Positions 1-11,100 of a stretch of DNA of 64,000 nt are shown one piece after another (position 1 is the first letter of the stretch; each line of letters starts with the position of its first letter). Position numbers and translations under genes: made by a program. Source of the DNA: Gonatopus flavifemur (Eukaryota; Arthropoda; Insecta; Hymenoptera; Dryinidae); assembly GCA_018340375.1 (NCBI GenBank), contig JAFFJZ010000003.1:49755006-49819005 (forward strand), written 5' to 3'. A model generated the notes under the pieces. That model ran no database searches. It was not told the DNA's origin and was given only the letters and a program-made list of their open reading frames with translations.

Positions 1-1090
1 ATGCATGCAAATATGCATAAAAACATTCCAAAATATGCAGTAGAACGTCAAAAATATCAAAAAATTGTAACAAATTTTTATTCATAAAGAAAACAGAAAT
101 AAAACAGAGTGAACAATTTACTCATTTTCATCATTATTTTGATAAAAGTATACTACGATATACTGTTTCAAGCTTTCCATAGTGAAATTATGTCTTCTAT
201 TACTCAAAATACGTTTGTATACAGAAAACGAACGTTCCATATCGAACCTTGGGAGAAAATGATTGTGAGTGATAAAATGGTGGTAGGATAATTATGTTTT
301 TGATGATTTTTCCAAGATCTCTGTGTGAATATGATAGAGTACGAAACAAACGATTATTTTAATGAAACATTACTGATAATATCAATATTTTTCACGAATT
401 TGAAAATGTGTACTGTTAATGTTAAATGAATTGTCATAGTTGCATTCATTTGATACGAACATATATTTGTTCCAAATATGATTCATAATTCATTATTGAA
501 GATCAATTTGACGGTAATTAATTATAATTGTGAGGAATAAATATTCATTTCACTATATCTAATCTATCAATATTTATTGATTACACATTATTTTTTCATG
601 GTCAAGAACACTTCTTGTTGAAAATATGATTTTTTCTAGAAAATTCGTGAGAAATATGCCTTTTATGACAGATAATCAGCGAAATATGCAAAAAGTTTGA
701 ATATGGACAAAATATGCAATTTGTATATCCAAATATGCATTTGCATATAATCCGGTCTCTACTTATATGTTTCACTGTTAATCACACTGCTGTATTTCAT
801 ATGAAGTGATAATTTGAAGAAGTATGATTGAATATTGTTAAAAACATGTAAAAAATGTGACATTTCTTGAGAATACCCCTGATAAAAATCAAGTGTAACA
901 CGGATTGTCATAGGACAGTTTCTTAGAAAGCCATCGGAATGTAATATAAGATACTATGAAGATGATAGAAACATACATCAAATAGTGATCCATTATTTCA
1001 GGATGCCACAAAAAATGAATCAATTAAATTTATTCACTCTATCAACATTTTTCCCTTCAACATTGAAAAAATTCATAACTCGAAGAGAAT
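1..1090. other. AT-rich intergenic stretch with AAATATGCA motif clusters
   Basis: No coding exon was recognised. The first 60 bases and positions 640-760 share repeated AAATATGCA-type words, which suggests the two ends of a decayed repeat. No convincing inverted terminus or target duplication was found. Confidence 0.4.
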
Positions 1091-1157
1091 ATTGAGCTCC
1101 GACAAACGTTCAAAACAGACCATTATGAATCAGACTGAAGCCTCGTTGGAGCCCCTG

Positions 1158-1415
1158 GTGGAAATAAAGTGCGTGCATTGGGGCGTAACATTAGAGTGCT
1201 ATTACCGTTACATAAGGGTGTATAAAGCGTTTAGAAAGAGTCAATTGGCCCATTTAAGCGTGAATTTCACGTGAAAGAAAGCGTTCTTGCATGTTTTATC
1301 TACGCTTCCACCACGCTTGAACGAACTAAGTGTGCACTCAACGTAAAATGGCCAGAATCACGTTATTAGAACGTTTTGAAATTCTATTTGAACATTATGC
1401 CACGCCCTTTTTTCA
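1158..1415. repeat. Inverted-repeat element with CCCTGGTG ends inserted in the older element
   Basis: It begins CCCTGGTG and ends CACCAGGG, with GC on both sides of the junction (GGAGC before, GCTCAA after). The uninterrupted relative reads GGAGCTCAA, so a 2-bp duplication is the simplest reading. No coding capacity was seen. Confidence 0.5.
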
Positions 1416-1859
1416 CCAGGGGCTCAATTGTAGGTTCGTAAACATTCGACGAAGGTTGAATGAACGTGGAAATATCCGCCTTGGATTAGTTTCAACAGAG
1501 GTGCACAGACCGTTTATCGAAGATTTATCGAAGGTTCGTTGGAACTTCAATTATTTATTTCATTTTCCAAAAAAAAACCATGGACGGAAGAGGGAGCTGA
1601 TTGAAACACCCGCTCATAAGCGATAACGTATGATAATAATAAAATGAAACGCTTATATTTTATAATACATTCCTTAAATGAAACAAAACAATACGATTGT
1701 GTTGCAATTGGTATTGAGAAGGCAATTTACAGCAACAAAAAATCATCTTTTTTCTTTTCTTTCAACATTAAACATGTTCTAGTAAACGATCCTCCAAGCA
1801 CCAGGAGGAACGAATAAACATTTGTTAAATGTCGTCCATTTTTTGTCGGACGATAACCC

Positions 1860-2672
1860 GTATAGCACACCTCCGTGGAGACCACGTAAAACAACGGTGG
1901 ATCATCTACCTCAGCAACGTGGAGGCAACGTAGCTTTCAGGTGGAAAACACGGAGACTAGCCGTGGAGGCGCCGGATAAATGTCCGCCCTTTAGAACGTC
2001 GCTACGACGTGAGTGAATGATGGATGGGACGAAGAGGTGAGGTGGATGAACGGTGGGCGAAATGGAGAAACGAAGTGGATGAATGGTGAATGAAGCGTAG
2101 AGGCGAGGTGGATGGATGATGAATAGAACGGAGAGGTGGCGAGGGCGAATAATGGATGAAATGGAGAAAAGCTACGGACTTTTGAAGAATTTTGGAAATT
2201 TGCAGAGAAATCAAGCCTTCTACATTGTTATTTCAATCATCATTAGCCATAAAGTGACATCCCCGTAGTCCATACCAGTGATGCAAGCAAACTAGCAATG
2301 GACCGTGTTTTCCCTCTTCATTTCGCCGTCCCCTACCTCCCACCACCAAGCTTTCTAAACACATACTAATGCAGCTTCATTTGTCATACGAATACGATTG
2401 CATTAGTATGTGTTTGGAAAGCTTAGTAGTGGGAGGTAGGGGATGGCGAAATGGAAAGGGAAAAAACGGTGCATTGCTAGTTAACTTGCATACACCTCAC
2501 CTCTCCGTCCCATCCACTATTCATCCACGTCACAGCGACGTTCCAAAGGGTGGACATTTCTCCGGCACTTCAACGGCGAATCTCCGTATTTTCCACCTAA
2601 AAGCTACGTTGCCTCCACGTTGCGCAGGTGGATGATCCACCGTTGTTCCACGTGGCCTCCACGGAGGTGTGC
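1860..2672. repeat. Inverted-repeat element with about 175-bp arms and a second hairpin inside
   Basis: The left arm (1860-2036) and right arm (2500-2672) are diverged reverse complements; both contain CACCTCCGTGGAG or its complement plus a shared GTGGAGGCAACGTAGCTT stretch. A further inverted repeat centred near 2381 (about 2283-2490) sits in the loop, with arms containing CCCCTACCTCCCAC and its complement. Between them are purine-biased GATGAATGG-type degenerate repeats. The element is non-autonomous and encodes nothing recognisable. Confidence 0.6.
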
Positions 2673-2893
2673 TGTACGACAAAACGAATGATTGAAGCTG
2701 TAACAAATCTTCAATAAATCTTTGATAAATGCTCTGTGAATCTCTCTTAAAACTATTCTACGGCAAATATTTAAATGTTCATTCGATCTTTGACGAAAGT
2801 TTACGAACCTAAAATTGAGCTCCAACGCAGCTTCAGTCTGATCTATGATGATCTATTCTGAACGTTTGTTGGAGCCTCATGATCTCTCCGAAA

Positions 2894-3103
2894 ATGTCAT
2901 CTAAAATATGTCAAAATGATTTCTAATGCGTCGATTTCTGACATCTCTTTGAAGCCTTCTTGGGGAGCATTAAATGCGATTTAAAACTCATCCGTGATAG
3001 ATATCCGTTAGATATCATTTGGGCGTCTTGAAGAAGACATCAAAAAGATGTCAGAAATTGACGCATTAGAGATTATTTTGACATCTTTTAGATAATATTC
3101 CCT
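2894..3103. repeat. Short inverted-repeat element with GACATCTTTTAGAT-type arms
   Basis: The left arm contains ATGTCATCTAAAATATGTCA and GCGTCGATTTCTGACATCT. The right arm contains the reverse complement, with AGATGTCAGAAATTGACGC and TGACATCTTTTAGAT. The same GACATCTTTTAGAT vocabulary recurs at 33351-33800, so this is a multicopy family. Confidence 0.55.
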
Positions 3104-3639
3104 AACAAGACACCTACGTTGCCTCTACGTAGACTGGACGTATCCACGTCGGGTCCACGAAGATTATGAATCTTTGCAATTTTGAGGGGAAAAATGTCGA
3201 CTGAGCGATGTGTTACGTAAGTAGATACTTATTTAAAATCAAGTGGCTCTGAAAGTCACATGACCTGTCAAGATATTGAGGTTGGAATGTTCATATAAGA
3301 GAAAAAGTTTAGAGCTTCTCTCGGAGATTAATTTATTTCAGGCGACCAGGGTTGAGTACGCAAAATACATTGAGTTTCATGCATGGAATAATGTGCGCAT
3401 AAAACCCACGCACAAAACGCAGATAATTAAAGGGAATTTTCTGCATCATCTTTTCTCATGGTCAAGTTGGGTTATAATTTTAAGACTGAATTTTTTTCCA
3501 TCACAGCACATATAAACATGTATTTCATGCGTTGTAAATTTTGAAGTTGGAATTGATTTTACGACGTTTTATGCATTTCATGCATTTTGTGTGCGTCGCA
3601 CGCGCACAGAACCCGAGCCTGCAGACGACACTGAACACT

Positions 3640-3800
3640 GATGATAGAGGTCAATAGATTAGAATAAGCCCGAAGTGCAACTGACCCGAATCAAATTAGA
3701 CCCAAAAATAAATTTCCGGGCATAATTCCATTCAGGTTTGTTTCATTGGGGTCAGCTGCCTTTCGGGCTTATCCTCATTCTGATCCATTGACCCCTACCC
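3640..3800. repeat. Diverged inverted repeat with CCCGAA words
   Basis: GGTCAATAGATTAGAATAAGCCCGAA on the left, read in parts, is mirrored by TTCGGGCTTATCC and TGATCCATTGACC on the right. The vocabulary recalls the CCCGAA repeats at 33833 and 56360. The stretch 3104-3639 before it has no recognisable gene. Confidence 0.45.
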
Positions 3801-4606
3801 CACTGATCTGTATTATACACTGAATAGGAGATTGCACATAAGTTCTTCACAAATTCTTTGTAATGTTCAGAAGACCAGAATCGTAATTTGCATTGCCGAC
3901 AAAATGGTTGACAATGGAGGGAAATTCAAAACTATATGAATTCATTTTTACATACACTGTAAAAAATGTTTGTAGATTTCTAATAAAAAACATTTGGTGA
4001 AAAACATATAAAGTTTGAGATTTTCAAGTCCTTTGAAAATTCACAAAGTTTTCATGAATTGACAAATAATTTTGTGTGGTTTCCAAAAAATTTTTGCAAA
4101 TTGACAGAAATTTTTTGGACATACACTAAAATTGTTTGAGAATTTACCAAAAAAGATTGGGTGAAAAACTTCCAAACTTTTTTTTGGAAGTTTTTTTACA
4201 GTGTACATTCGTATTAAGTATTAAGTGAAGCATGGAGAATCATTTTATGATGTATATTCAACAATTGAAAGTGAATCCAATCATTCATCCAATTAGAACG
4301 TTCGTGAATACTTAAATTGAATAAAAAATATTAAATAATAATTTTCATTCATTTTTAGCGTTTATGAATGTTTCCAATTGGACAAATTATTGTATTTACT
4401 TGTAATTGTTGAATATACATTATAAAATTAATTTTTCATGCTTCACATCATATTTAATATGAATTTATGTGAACCTGAATTCATATAGTTTCGAATTTCC
4501 CTCTATTTTTAACCATTTTGACAGTAATGCAAATGACGATTCTGATCTTCTAATCGTCACCACGATTTTGGGTTATTTCCTATCCAGTGTATAATAGAGA
4601 TCAGTG
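3801..4606. repeat. 806-bp inverted-repeat element
   Basis: It starts CACTGATCTGTATTATACAC and ends with a near-perfect reverse complement (GTGTATAATAGAGATCAGTG). The mirror continues inward, with TCGTAATTTGCATTG on the left against CAATGACGATT-like sequence on the right, and ACTATATGAATTCA against its complement. The interior is AT-rich with no reading frame of note, consistent with a non-autonomous foldback element. Confidence 0.6.
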
Positions 4607-6378
4607 ACACCAACAGACACGAGTAGAGGAGTTGGAGAGACGTGATTTCACTTCATATTCAATCTAACACAAATATCGAAAATTTAAAAATACTGCAGAA
4701 TAGTGCATACTAACTTATCTAGTTAGTAACTAGTGAGTAACTAACTTATCTTAACTACTAGATTATCGGCTAAATCTAAACTCATATATTTGCTGATGAT
4801 CGGCAAACGTTATACATAAATCATGAAACTCCAAAAAGTTTATGACAATATAACCTCCTCCAGGTTTCAAAATTTGTTTATATAACATTCTACAATCATT
4901 AGGAGAGACGACTTTGCATTCAGCCGCTAGCCATGAATATATATTATTTTGGAGTATCTTTCAATTTTCGATATTCGTGTTAGTTTGAACACAAGTTGAG
5001 AACAACATTTTTCTCAATTCAATCATCAATTGTACCCCCATCATCATGAAAATGAAATGAAAAATTATACAATAAAATAAAAAATGCTATAGCTTTGTTT
5101 GAATTTTGTGGGAAATCCCTCCCCAGATTGTGGGAAATTCCGGGAAATTTGGAGTGTAGGTGAGGGAAAAATTGTGGAACAGTGTTGGCATCACTGGTAA
5201 GGACGCAGGAACTGTGACTGTCTGTTGTCAATAGTTTGTTGAAATTCCATGATACAATTTTATTTTACCAGGGACATCTTAATTTTCAAAAAGTCTAACA
5301 TTTCAAGAAAAACCATGCAAATTTCATGAAGAGGCGTATATTTTTTTTTAAATAATATGACGTTTTATACATAAAAGCTGTCTGCAAAACTTATTACAAA
5401 CGCAACCACGCACTGGGTAAAAAATGTGCAGTTTTTGCATAAAGTATGGTCTTAAGCGATTTTATGAGTTTAGGAATTCTTTTAGAAGAACAAAGAAATG
5501 AGATATATCTCTCTCCTTTGTTTTTCAAAGGAAATTCCTAAACTCATTGAATCACGTAAGACCATACTTCATACGATTAATGTCCAGTAAGACCTCGATC
5601 GAGGCAGAAGGTCAGGGTCGAACTTGTCTCAATCGAGCGCCCCCATTCCCTACCGCCAGTAAACATTATTCTCTTCAAAATTCAAAACATTCATCATGTT
5701 CTGTATAAGATATGATGTTTTCGAATGTGACGATTTTGTGAATATTTTAGATGCCTTTTCCAGGATCTGTGAATTATCATGTCATAGAAAAGAATTGAAT
5801 GAAATAAAAATTATATGAAAAAATTAGGATTACAGAGGATTAAACATTGAAACAAATAAAAATATTTTCAATTATCATACACTTTCCTGAATAAAATGGT
5901 GTTGGAATTGCGTTTGGATTCAAGTAGATACAATTTTTTCTTGAATTGGAATAGACGTCACAGGAATGAATTGGAATTGATCCGTTTAGATGAAATTCCG
6001 ATCCATTCGAATCTGCTTATATTCTTGGTTTAAACTAAGAAAGATTTCACTACAGAATAAGTTAGAATGAGAAAAATCAGAAATTCTCTGAACTGCATTC
6101 TGCTAGTTAAAAAATTCAATTCATGTCCTTCAATCTCAATTCTCTTCTATTTCATTCAATTCCATATTTTTCCTACATTAAATACCTACTTCAAATATAA
6201 ATTGGGAAATAAAATAGTAAATGTTTGAAGTTTTTTACAATAGATATGTATGTTCTATAAGATTCGCATATCAGAACACAACGTAACGAGCTTCAAATGT
6301 GTTCATTGTTGGGTGGAAATGTATGTTTACAATTTTAAATCTCAAAGGTCGCGTCACCATAACATGACAAGCATGCTT
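4607..6378. other. Gene-free AT-rich stretch
   Basis: No exon with family similarity was recognised on either strand. Apart from the hairpin at 5442-5569, no clear repeat structure was seen. Confidence 0.4.
5442..5569. repeat. Short hairpin repeat
   Basis: AAGTATGGTCTTA on the left is mirrored by TAAGACCATACTT-type sequence on the right. An inner arm TTTAGGAATT is mirrored by AATTCCTAAA. The whole is about 128 bp. Confidence 0.5.
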
Positions 6379-6505
6379 GTCACACACACACACACACGCA
6401 CACACGCATGCACGCACGCACACACACACACACACACACACGACATAGATCAACCGGCATATACACATGCTGGTTGATCTATGTCGTATGTGTGTGTGTG
6501 TAAAA
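6379..6505. repeat. CA/TG microsatellite folded around a palindrome
   Basis: CACACA runs (6380-6440) are followed by CGACATAGATCAACCGGC, a short spacer, the reverse complement GCTGGTTGATCTATGTCG, and then a TG run. The microsatellite and a roughly 20-bp palindrome together form one hairpin. Confidence 0.7.
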
Positions 6506-8113
6506 ACAAAGTCCTTGTGAATTTTCGGTACTGAATCAGAAAATCATAATATAATGTAAAATTCCTACTCTTAACGTAGGAAAAGTACATAAGAATTTGA
6601 AAAGCCTTATGCTCAGTGACATAATATTACACTAAGTTTGTAAAGTATTTGTACTTTATGCAGATAATTTTGCTTAATATTGTGAGTAAGAATAATTTAT
6701 AAACTGAGTGTAATATTCTGTTGTTGATGATACGGTTTTTCAAACTCCTCTGTATTTTCCCTACATAGAGTAAGAACTTTACAAGATATTGTGATATTAT
6801 GATTCAATATAGGAAATTAACAGGAATTTGTAATTCACGGTGCACTTGTGTTTGCTGATAAAAAATATTTGATATAATTGAAGTTCATGTAAGGGCTTTA
6901 CATTAAAATACTAAAATGTATCTTTGATAAAAATATTAAAAAAAGCATGAGATTTGATATAGAAAAAGATCTTGATCGATGTTTGTTTACTATTCATACA
7001 TTAATGAGTTGAAACATCAACAAATAAAATGTTTTCAGTGTAATCGTTCTATGCTTTCCAGTTTCTTTACGAAAATATTATGTTATATTTGTCGTTTTTT
7101 TTATTAATTACAATGTAATGGAGGTAATTATTAATACTAACCCACGTCAGTTGCGTCTTCTCGGTTGCCCGTTCTTGTACACCATCAGATTGCGATTACA
7201 TTTATTTTTCTTCATTGATTCTGCAGCACTATTATACATTTACTTCCAATTATTCTTACTGAATCCTTGGAATAATTCTGTGTATTAAATAAATAATATT
7301 GAAAAATGAGGAATAGTTTGATGATTGGAAACAAAAACGATTGATGGCGGTGGATGGCGGTTATAACGTGGTTTCACTGCTATGTTGCCAAGGTGTTACT
7401 ACACCAGTTATAAATTTGAATACATCTCCGTTTTTATTGGTCGACATTTCTTCACCGTTCATGACTGTTCCAATCAAGAATCAGGAAACACCATTTCTCC
7501 CTCCCACTGCTTTCCAAGTATTTGATGTGCGTATGCCTTTATTGGAGATCACTGTCTTCGTTGCTGTTTCGTTTTCAATATCATTCTACACGCTCACAAC
7601 GGACATTTTGAAAATCAGTTGAGAGATATATCGAAATTCATTGGAAAATCAGCACTGCCGTCCGTTTTAGAGAAGTGGAAGATCAGCGATTATTAATGAA
7701 AGGTATGTAATTAAAATTATATGGAACATAATAACATGATTAAATGTGATATTGTATGAGAATATTTCTTAAAAACTGATTTTGAATGTTTCATTTGAGG
7801 TTAATTTAATCATTCATAATAGTTTTCCGTATTATTCGTATTAGCGATTAAGTTGCCACTTTATCATGAAGTATAATTTTCGAAACAATAATGAAACACT
7901 TTCACGATTTCTGTGTAAATTGAATTTATGTGGAGAATTGCGAAAATTATTAATGATATAACGATTTTTATTTTCATGAGAAAGTGTAGAATAAATTTTG
8001 ATCAGGACAAAGTGAATAACTTGCAATAAAATCTTTTCTGTTATCCATGTTTTCCGAATGATATTGAATTGCAAAATTTTTATGAGTAAGAATAATTCTT
8101 TTTTTATTTTCAG
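6506..8113. other. Upstream region of the DUF4806 gene
   Basis: No recognisable coding exon. A possible non-coding first exon of the downstream gene may end near 7700, where GAAAG precedes GTATGT, because the coding start at 8114 sits directly behind a splice acceptor (polypyrimidine tract then CAG). Promoter elements were not identified with confidence. Confidence 0.35.
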
Positions 8114-11100
8114 ATGAAGTATTACGTATTATTTGATGAAGACAGCTGTTTTGTTGCACCGGAAACATGGGTCGATGTTGAAGAAAAAAAATATCTTTGG
8201 CCCCCTACTGAAATCACATGCAAAAGAAGTATGCAAACTATGTTACCTACACCACAGTGGAAAGAGAGACGATGTAGAAAAATCATTGGACCATTACGTG
8301 AGTCTTATTGGAAAATATCTTCTAAGCAACATTTATTGAATAATCAATTAATCATATATTCTTGGTAGTATGCTTCAACAACTGTAGTCAATTCGGAATT
8401 TCATGAAAAGAAATTAATCATTCATCATTGTAATTGGGGTTTAAAAATGTACGTTAACAGTACAATACATGCAGGTTACGACAAATGATTCGCATTTCTC
8501 AAAAATACTGTTTACTATTAACTGAATTTCTTGAAGGGCACACATACAAATTGGTTTGCGTCTAACAATACTGCAAAGAGTTCTCTGCAGTTATGTGAAA
8601 TGTAGTTTTCAAATTTTATAATGTAGCCAAGTTTTGCATGGTTCGAAACAAAGTCAAGAATTAATATTCAATTTTCGATGTATGTCATTGGTTACATATA
8701 CTATATCATTTCAATGTTTATGTGTAAAGAACCAATCCAAGTGTGATAATAATGGAAGTGTCATAATACCAATGTGATTATTATCATGAAACATAACATA
8801 GGAAAAAGTTGGTTGGTGGTAAAGATTGGTTGAAAAAATCCTACATTTGATTGTATTCCGTAGGGAAATTTCCTCCATTGAGTGCAAAAAAGTCCCATTT
8901 TTTCCCCAATAAGTAGGGAAAAAATAGGACTTTTTTGCACTCGATGGGGGGAATTTTCCTACGGGATAATAAAAATAGTTACATTTCGACCTCATGCAAC
9001 ATGGTTTATCATCAAAATCATTATATTTCCTAATGAAGAGTGAAAAGATTATATGTTATTGATTTATAGGAAGTATGGTAAGTAATTTTGTTGATAAATT
9101 ATGATACATAACCTCACAATGTGAGTTTTCCTCATTTCGTTATGAAGTGCAGTAATTTTATAGAAGACCTTTTTCTTCGTATGTTATAATCCTACAAAAA
9201 CACTTTATAAAAACATCATCCCTATCAAAAGATTTACAAGGAATATTTTGTACAATGTGTGTCTGTGTTTGTGTGCGTGAAAATTATATATCCCGACAGG
9301 TTCAACTTGTTTAACAGAGGAGAAATTTTTGAAATATTACAAACAACAGAATAAAAAATTGAATCATATCATAAATCTTCTGGCTGATGGTGCACATACT
9401 GCAATAGAGTTACAAGATGATGATGTGCGGGATGCATTGCCCTTGCGAAGTACTCAAGATTTAACATTATTTGAAAACAATTTAAACACGTCGCAGGATT
9501 TTCGAACTAAATATGTATAAGTATAAATAAGTATAAATGGTAGCGTATCGATGTCCCTAAATTCAATGTCCTTAAAATTTTTACATCCAATCAGGATTAC
9601 TTGTTGAACGGAATTATCCAATCAAAACTTTTTAAGGATATTGAATTTAGGGACATCGATACGCTACCAGTATAAATTATGCAACAGTATACCCAGACAG
9701 CAAAAATCATCAGTTTGTCAAAATTCATACACAGTTCTTAAAGAACTTCAACAGTCCCCGTTATGTCAGTAAACATGGATTCAACATGAGTACACATGAG
9801 TGCCCGAAGAAGTCTTTATGAATTCGCAATATAAATTCTTTCTGAACATTGAGTTGTTCATCAAGAATTCATTTTGAATTCAAAGTATTCATAATAAATT
9901 CGTGTTTACTGGCATAACGGGAACTCTTTGCAGGGACTCTTGTGCTGTATGGATAGAAAGACCAGTTTGAACTCACGGAAGAAGTATGAATCATCAAACA
10001 TCCTTGGAATGTGCATTGACTAAGCTGACAAAATTTTGTCGGAATTGCACTAACAGCAAAGACTCCTTTTATGGTTCTCAAAACAGTTCAGGAAACGTTT
10101 TAAAAACATCCCAAAGTTCTCAAATCGTTTTAAAAACGTCCTGGTGCTGTCTGGGTAGATATCCTATACAGCAAAAGAGTCCCCACAAAGAGTTCCCGTT
10201 ATGTAAGTAAACATGAATTCATTATGAATACTTTGATTTCAAAATAAATCATTGATGAACAACTTTATGTTCAGAAAGAATTCATATTCCGAATTCATAT
10301 AGACTTCTTTGGGTGCTCAATGTGTATTCATCTTGAATTTATTGCATTCATATTGAATTCATGTTTACTGACATAATGAGGACTGTTCGAGTAGTTCTTT
10401 AAGAACTGTGCATGAATTCAAACTGATCATTTTTGGTGTCTGGGATTGTCTAGTCACACAAGTCTGCTGGATTCCTTCAATTATTGGAGGAAATAAGAAC
10501 CCTATCTAAAATGTCCGACAGAATCCGACAAAAAATGGTCGTCTGGCTTTGAACGGTTTTGTGTCCCGTACCCGAAGGGAACATGAAGCTCCGACGAACG
10601 TTCAGAATAGATCATGATAGATCAGACTGAAGCTCCGTTGGAGCTCAAGTTTAGATTCGGAAACGTTCGACGAAGGTCCGATGAACGTTGAAATGTCCGC
10701 TTGAAAATAGCTTGAATGAAGGTTCATAGAACGTTTATTAAAGATTCTACGAAGATTCATTCAACCTTCAGTTTTTTATGTTTCAGACGGAATTACAATT
10801 ATAGTTAGAAATGCCCCAATCTTTCATTTTTTCGTGGAAAAATATACTTTGAAAAAAACTTTGATCGAAAAATTGCAACTCGAACGAACCTTTAGCAAAC
10901 GTTCGATGAACGTTTTATAAACGTTCATTCAAACTATTTTCAAGTGGACATTTCAACGTTCATCGGACCTTCGTCGAACGTTTACGAATCTAAACTTGAG
11001 CTCCAACAGAGCTTCAGTCTGATCTATCATGATCTATTCTGAACATTTGTCGGAGCTTCATGTTCCCTTCGGGGTAAAGACCGGTCAAGAACTGACTATA

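Larger units (their letters stand above)
1095..2880. repeat. Triple-nested inverted-repeat element (relative of the 503-bp family)
   Basis: The ends (about 1095-1157 and 2815-2880) are diverged inverted repeats related to the 503-bp element at 10571-11073; shared words include GAGCTCCGAC, CAGACTGAAGC and TTGGAGC. The middle part of that family resumes at about 1418 (TTCGACGAAGGT) and again after 2690. The sequences between these pieces, 1158-1415 and about 1860-2672, are separate insertions with their own inverted ends. It is therefore an old copy split twice. Confidence 0.6.

Noticed and set aside
6250..6477. His/Thr-rich and Cys/Val-rich frames
   Set aside because: They are translations of the CA/TG microsatellite. 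The frames at 53294-53784 are rejected for the same reason.
7341..7622. 94-codon plus-strand frame upstream of the DUF4806 gene
   Set aside because: No family similarity was recognised and the frame does not join in phase to the first coding exon. It is better read as upstream non-coding sequence.
9691..9692. TA target duplication for the CCCAGACAGC element
   Set aside because: TA precedes the left end at 9690-9691 but AT follows the right end at 10444, so no duplication could be defended.
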